Shown here one piece after another: positions 15,033 to 18,360 of a DNA stretch of 18,360 bases (position 1 is its first letter; each line of letters opens with the position of its first letter). The notes beneath the pieces are model-generated. The model ran no database searches. It was not told the DNA's origin and saw only the letters and a program-made list of their open reading frames with translations. Source of the stretch: Rhodothermales bacterium (lineage in GTDB: Bacteria > Bacteroidota > Rhodothermia > Rhodothermales > JAHQVL01); assembly GCA_041391505.1 (NCBI GenBank), contig JAWKNW010000050.1, forward strand, positions 1 through 18,360, read 5' to 3'. The position numbers and the translations under genes were made by a program.

Positions 15033-15997
15033 CACGGTCCGTTCTGGGCAATGGCTTCAACGTGGCAGCGCTGGCAGTTGCCGAAGCCGGCGGCAAACGC
15101 CGTCCGACCGTCGTGGCACTGGCCGCAGGCCTCGCCGGCGCTGATCTGCTGCATCGTGATCTCGTTCGAGCCGGCCTCCGGGGTGAAGAGCCCCGTGTGG
15201 CACACGTTGCAGGTAAAACGAATGCGATGCACCCAGTGGGGAAAGACGGCTTCAGGCAGGGAGGCATCGGAAATCAATGGCTGGGCCACCTGCGCGGTGT
15301 CCCCGGGCGCGGCGGCGGAATCCGCCGAGGCGATCGGCGCCTCGATGCGGTGCATGCGGATGTTGCCGAGCAGCAGATCGGGCTGCGCGCGGTCCGCCGG
15401 CTGGGGCAGATCCTGGTGGCAGCGTTCGCAGGCGGTGACGGGCTGGAAGGCGACCTTCCCGTGGCATTCTCCGCAGAACTTCCCGCTCAGCACGTCCGCC
15501 ATCTTGATCTCGTTGTCCCGGTACCGAAAAATCGGCCCGTGGCATTGCTGGCACGCCACCCATTGCGTGTGCGCCGAGTGGGGGAAGAAGGCGTCGAACA
15601 TCGGCGCCGGCCCCGGGAAATAGAAATCGAACCCGAAACGGAACGGCGTCCCAACGAAGAGGCTCGCCGAGTCGCCCGGGATGGCCGTGCGCGGCCGGAT
15701 GGTGCCGTCGCGCAGGGCGGCCATCCAGTCGATGTTGCCGGCATGATCGCGGGGCAGCATCTGCACGACGCTGTCGGGGTCGAGCGTCGCCTCGATGAGG
15801 GGGCGCGGCAGTTCCTCGTGCCGGATCGGCACGGCGCTCACCGCCATGCGCGTCTGCGCCGGCGCGGCGGACTTTTCCGGGAGATCGAAGACGACGGAGA
15901 GCGCCTGCCGGCAGCCGGCGAGCGCGAGCACGCCCAGCAGCATGATCGGCCATACCAGCAAGCCGTCGCGGGCCGCCCGCTTGAACAAAAAACGCAT
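15032..15997 (-). CDS. Hexahaem c-type cytochrome lipoprotein, two c7-type trihaem domains
   Basis: A 321-residue lipoprotein (LLGVLALAGC, lipidated Cys at 29). Six CxxCH haem sites lie in two similar blocks of three: C149-H153, C175-H179, C190-H194, then C263-H267, C291-H295, C308-H312. Each block opens with FPHxxH (138-143 FPHSAH and 252-257 FPHWVH) and has a middle haem in (F/A)CG(E/Q)CH followed by AF and a third CxRCH. This is the c(7)-type trihaem pattern known from Geobacter-type cytochromes (TIGR04257-like). All haems are probably bis-His. The protein should sit on the periplasmic or outer-membrane face and carry electrons into the beta-barrel made by the coupled next gene. The ATG at 15997 has GAGGT upstream; the open frame reaching 16549 lies over the tetrahaem gene and is not coding. 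Confidence 0.92.
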   Translation of the reverse strand: MRFLFKRAARDGLLVWPIMLLGVLALAGCRQALSVVFDLPEKSAAPAQTRMAVSAVPIRHEELPRPLIEATLDPDSVVQMLPRDHAGNIDWMAALRDGTIRPRTAIPGDSASLFVGTPFRFGFDFYFPGPAPMFDAFFPHSAHTQWVACQQCHGPIFRYRDNEIKMADVLSGKFCGECHGKVAFQPVTACERCHQDLPQPADRAQPDLLLGNIRMHRIEAPIASADSAAAPGDTAQVAQPLISDASLPEAVFPHWVHRIRFTCNVCHTGLFTPEAGSNEITMQQISAGEACGQCHDGRTAFAAGFGNCQRCHVEAIAQNGP

Positions 15998-16026
15998 GAG
16001 TGACCTCGTTGGGTGGTGATTCGGGT

Positions 16027-16743
16027 CTACTTGATGTGGCAGGTCAGGCAGAGGCTGCTGCCGCTGTTGTTGATGCGAAGCAGCGGCGAGTTGGTGTTGT
16101 TGTGCGGATTGTGGCAACTGGCGCACTGCACCTTCTCGCCCAGCGACGTCGGATCGACGAACAGCTTCACGCCGGCGGCGCGCACCGAGGCGACGGCGTT
16201 GAAGGCGGGGTCCTGACCGGGATCGAACACGACCGAGATCGGGTGGTCGTTGCGGAGGTCGGTATCGAGCAGCGCATTGCTGCTGGCCGGCATGGTGTTG
16301 GTCCCGGGCGTCGATCCCGGTACGCCGCCGCCATACGAATTCGGGGCATTGACGACGACGTCGAGGCCGATCGTCCCGTCGTGGCAGCTGAGGCACGCGA
16401 GCGACGTGCCGCTGGGCTGCGCATCCACGTTCATGTCGATCGTCGAGCTGTGGTTGGCGTCGTACATGTTGTAGGTGGCCGACGAGAAGTTGCGGTTCCA
16501 CAGCGGCGCGCTGATGCTGCCGGTATGCGGCGTGTGGCAATAGACGCACACCTCGCCGTAGTCGACCAGATTGTTGCCCACCGTGGGGTCGTTGCCGCCC
16601 GAGAGGAGCGACAGGTTATGCTTCGTGTTCGACACATTGTCGGTTTGCGCCAGCGTATCCAGCGGCGACGCGAGCAGGCCGGCGCACAGCAGCAGGCCGG
16701 CCAGCGCCCGCGAAACGAATGGAGGGTTGGAGTACGGCATCAT
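16027..16743 (-). CDS. Secreted tetrahaem c-type cytochrome (doubled-CXXCH, OmcE-like)
   Basis: A 238-residue protein with a cleavable signal peptide (about 1-33, LLASPLDTLAQ). Four haem sites are present: C66-V-Y-C-H70, C117-L-S-C-H121, C207-A-S-C-H211, C232-L-T-C-H236. Spare His at 42, 73, 98, 167 and 214 can serve as distal ligands. Family-like landmarks are TKHNLS, CVYCHTPH, APLWNR, SLACLSCHDGTIGL, LRNDHPISV, CASCHNPH and LCLTCHIK. This layout is shared by a widespread group of four-haem extracellular cytochromes, and OmcE of Geobacter, which polymerises into conductive filaments, has the same size and haem number; homology to OmcE itself is inference. It is not a lipoprotein, so it is periplasmic or exported further. 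It sits 33 bp after the NHL gene and 29 bp before the hexahaem gene. Confidence 0.9.
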   Translation of the reverse strand: MMPYSNPPFVSRALAGLLLCAGLLASPLDTLAQTDNVSNTKHNLSLLSGGNDPTVGNNLVDYGEVCVYCHTPHTGSISAPLWNRNFSSATYNMYDANHSSTIDMNVDAQPSGTSLACLSCHDGTIGLDVVVNAPNSYGGGVPGSTPGTNTMPASSNALLDTDLRNDHPISVVFDPGQDPAFNAVASVRAAGVKLFVDPTSLGEKVQCASCHNPHNNTNSPLLRINNSGSSLCLTCHIK

Positions 16744-16776
16744 GCGTATCGGTGGCTTGAAGTGGGTTGAACAGGT

Positions 16777-17982
16777 CTAATGATTTCCCTGGCTGGCAGG
16801 GATCAGGGGATCCGTCGCCGGCGCGTCGGGCGACGGGTGATACTGGTAGATCTGGATGCGGCTGTTGTAGCGATCCGCCACGTAGACGCGGTCCTGCCCG
16901 TCAATGGCGATGCCGAGGGGAAGCCAGAGTTGTCCCGGGCCGCCCCCTATCGCGCCAAACGAAAGCAGGAGACGCCCTGTCGCATCGAAGATCTGGACGT
17001 TGTTGAAGGCGGCATCCGCCACGTAGACATGGCCCTCGCTGTTGACGGCGAGCCCCTTGGGGCGGGCGAACGAACCGGGCGAATCGCCCTGCCGGCCGAA
17101 TGCGAACAGGTAGTCGCCGTCCCGATCGAAAGCCTGGACCCTGAAGTTCATCCCGTCCGAGACGTACACGGTGCCGTCGGGCCCGACGTCGATGAACGCC
17201 GGGTACCGGAACTCTCCCGGCGCATTGCTCCTGTTTTCGGTCAGGTCGCTGGGTTCGCTCACCGGGTGGCCCGGAACGGCGCTGGCCAGCAGCGCCGCGC
17301 GGCGCTCGATTTTCTCGTCCAGGTCGCCTGCATCTTTCCCGATGCGGCGCAGCAGCGTCCCGTCGTCCCGAAACACCACCACCTGATGGAGGTAGCTGTC
17401 GGCGACATAGATCCGGTCGCCGGCATCGGAGACGGCGACATCGACCGGGTTGAGCAGAACGCCGCGGCCGCCGAAGGCGCGCACGAAGTCGCCGTCGGCC
17501 GTAAGCGCCACGACGCGCCGCTGAACCGGATCCGCGACATACAGCAGCCCGTTTTCATCGCCCGACAGCCCCATGGGCTTCGCCAGCACGCCGGCGCCCG
17601 TCGGCGTGATCTCCTCCGCCTGTTTGCGCAGGGGATCGAACCGCATCACGCTCCCCTGCATCCCGTTCGACACGAAGATCCGCCCGTCGACGGCCACGTG
17701 CACATCGAACGGCCGGTGGACCAGGATATCGTCGCCCAGGTCAGTCCCGAGCACGGCGTGCCGCAGACGCTGCCCGAAGCTGTGCGAAAAACCGATACTC
17801 TCCTGCGAGGTCAACTCGCCCTGGTAGCGGACGCGCGGTGCTTCGGGCGGAAGCGGCCAGACCGTTTCCAGGCCCGGCTCGAGGCCGGCATAAAATGTCA
17901 GCGGGGATCGCTGGGTGGCGCAGCCCGTCGCGAGCGCGACGGAAAGCCAGAGCAGCGGTACGATGCGTTGGGTGGCGTTCAT
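16777..17982 (-). CDS. NHL-repeat beta-propeller lipoprotein
   Basis: A 401-residue protein with an N-terminal lipoprotein-like signal (LLWLSVALATGC, Cys at 21; the lipobox is acceptable but not ideal). The body consists of about six NHL repeats, each with the pattern PxGhAhxxxGxhYVADxxNxRhQhF, for example ARPKGLAVNSEGHVYVADAA and LPLGIAIDGQDRVYVADRYN, predicting a six-bladed beta-propeller. NHL proteins are usually binding scaffolds, and some act as lyases or sit in cytochrome clusters; no catalytic set is visible. Its place between the cupredoxin and cytochrome genes suggests a structural part of the electron-transfer machinery on the periplasmic or outer surface. The ATG at 17982 is chosen because the signal peptide follows it; the frame is open to 18045. 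Confidence 0.88.
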   Translation of the reverse strand: MNATQRIVPLLWLSVALATGCATQRSPLTFYAGLEPGLETVWPLPPEAPRVRYQGELTSQESIGFSHSFGQRLRHAVLGTDLGDDILVHRPFDVHVAVDGRIFVSNGMQGSVMRFDPLRKQAEEITPTGAGVLAKPMGLSGDENGLLYVADPVQRRVVALTADGDFVRAFGGRGVLLNPVDVAVSDAGDRIYVADSYLHQVVVFRDDGTLLRRIGKDAGDLDEKIERRAALLASAVPGHPVSEPSDLTENRSNAPGEFRYPAFIDVGPDGTVYVSDGMNFRVQAFDRDGDYLFAFGRQGDSPGSFARPKGLAVNSEGHVYVADAAFNNVQIFDATGRLLLSFGAIGGGPGQLWLPLGIAIDGQDRVYVADRYNSRIQIYQYHPSPDAPATDPLIPASQGNH

Positions 17983-18004
17983 GGTTCGTCGAAAGGGATG
18001 CGGA

Positions 18005-18020
18005 CCCGGCCCTCGCCGGG
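18005..18020. other. GC-rich hairpin between cupredoxin and NHL genes
   Basis: CCCGGC (18005-18010) and GCCGGG (18015-18020) form a six-pair stem with a 4-base loop in the 59-bp spacer. There is no T tract, so it is more likely an mRNA-processing or stability element within the operon than a terminator; it could also be chance in GC-rich DNA. Confidence 0.25.
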
Positions 18021-18041
18021 CCCGCGCAGGTTGGAATCGGG

Positions 18042-18360
18042 TCACCCGGTGATCAGGCCGGCCTTACCGTCGGCCGACACCTTGAAATGGACCCACATGC
18101 CGGTGGTGGCGTGCGCCGGGATGTAGCAGACCAGCACGTAGTCGCCGGCCTTGTCCGCCTGGAACGTGAGCACTTCGCTTTTGCCGGGCAGCGTCGCCCC
18201 GGTCATGTCGGTCGGATTCGAGCTGATGGCGCCGGCAAACACGGGCTGCGGGTTGTCGAACATCGGGGGGTAGGCGGCCATCGGCATCGCGACCCCGATG
18301 CTGTGGGCCATCACCGGATCGTTGTTCTTGAAGGTCAACGTCACGGTATAGCCTTCCGGC
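18042..18360 (-). CDS. Sulfocyanin-like cupredoxin (partial, N-terminus beyond window)
   Basis: The frame is open to the right edge; 105 C-terminal residues are visible, starting PEGYTVTLTFKNNDPVMAHS. The blue-copper ligand set is complete: His in MAHSIGVAM, then Cys, His and Met in VLVCYIPAHATTGMW. The long gap between the first His and the Cys and the CYxPxHAxxGMW ending match sulfocyanin/SoxE-type cupredoxins, which carry single electrons between respiratory complexes at fairly high potential. The N-terminal part, with any signal peptide or lipid anchor, lies outside. It is the first visible gene of the minus-strand electron-transfer run; a GTG at 18344 is not the real start because the conserved strand TVTLTF begins before it. 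Confidence 0.85.
   Translation of the reverse strand, partial: PEGYTVTLTFKNNDPVMAHSIGVAMPMAAYPPMFDNPQPVFAGAISSNPTDMTGATLPGKSEVLTFQADKAGDYVLVCYIPAHATTGMWVHFKVSADGKAGLITG

Noticed and set aside
13500..16003. Long plus-strand open frames (13500-15017 and 15002-16003)
   Set aside because: They are antisense to the beta-barrel and hexahaem genes; the minus strand carries signal peptides, haem motifs and a barrel C-terminus, and the plus-strand products show nothing.
15998..16549. N-terminal extension of the hexahaem cytochrome
   Set aside because: It lies over the tetrahaem gene in another frame; the lipoprotein signal begins at 15997 with a ribosome site before it.
1..18360. CRISPR array, tRNA, rRNA, insertion sequence or prophage
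   Set aside because: Reading through the window I saw no regularly spaced repeats, no tRNA-like cloverleaf and no transposase or phage proteins.

Overview
The window is GC-rich (roughly 60-65 % by eye) and densely coded. It is bacterial chromosome with no sign of a plasmid, phage or insertion sequence. Several traits suggest Bacteroidota/Rhodothermota or a similar Gram-negative lineage (Acidobacteriota and Gemmatimonadota are alternatives): an ECF sigma factor of the Sigma70_ECF type coupled to a Ser/Thr kinase with TPR repeats, several lipoproteins, an outer-membrane beta-barrel ending in Phe, multihaem cytochromes, and few strong Shine-Dalgarno sites. This placement is inference; no marker gene is present.

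Left part (1-4288, all minus strand). Two translationally coupled glycosyltransferase genes, the second cut by the window edge, probably make an exported polysaccharide or glycolipid. Upstream of them is an AT-rich regulatory stretch and a long imperfect palindrome resembling GTCATCCCGGA-type intergenic repeats. Then come an unknown lipoprotein gene and a membrane-anchored dihaem cytochrome c gene.

Central part (4458-8584, plus strand). An ECF sigma factor overlaps the start codon of a membrane Ser/Thr kinase with a TPR sensor half, and a DUF6624-like exported protein follows 4 bp later. The sigma factor has Asn-Thr-Thr-Ser where classical ECF factors have an acidic DAED-like patch, so the kinase may switch it on by phosphorylation. 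A 68-residue helix-hairpin-helix protein with a TTG start closes this part. A membrane-tethered winged-helix regulator (minus strand, 8597-9205) is divergent from a plus-strand run at 9392-13115: serine hydrolase, FMN reductase, alpha/beta hydrolase and an 84-residue orphan. An 11-bp tandem direct repeat in the divergent spacer is a candidate operator.

Right part (13116-18360, minus strand). This is the most interesting region: a compact run of five genes in the order cupredoxin (sulfocyanin-like, cut by the window edge), NHL beta-propeller lipoprotein, secreted tetrahaem cytochrome, hexahaem lipoprotein with two c7-type trihaem domains, and outer-membrane beta-barrel. Spacings are 59, 33 and 29 bp, then a one-base stop/start overlap. 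Together they look like a porin-cytochrome route carrying electrons across the outer membrane. The tetrahaem protein resembles OmcE-type extracellular cytochromes and the cupredoxin could be a soluble partner. That reading is inference from domain content and order.
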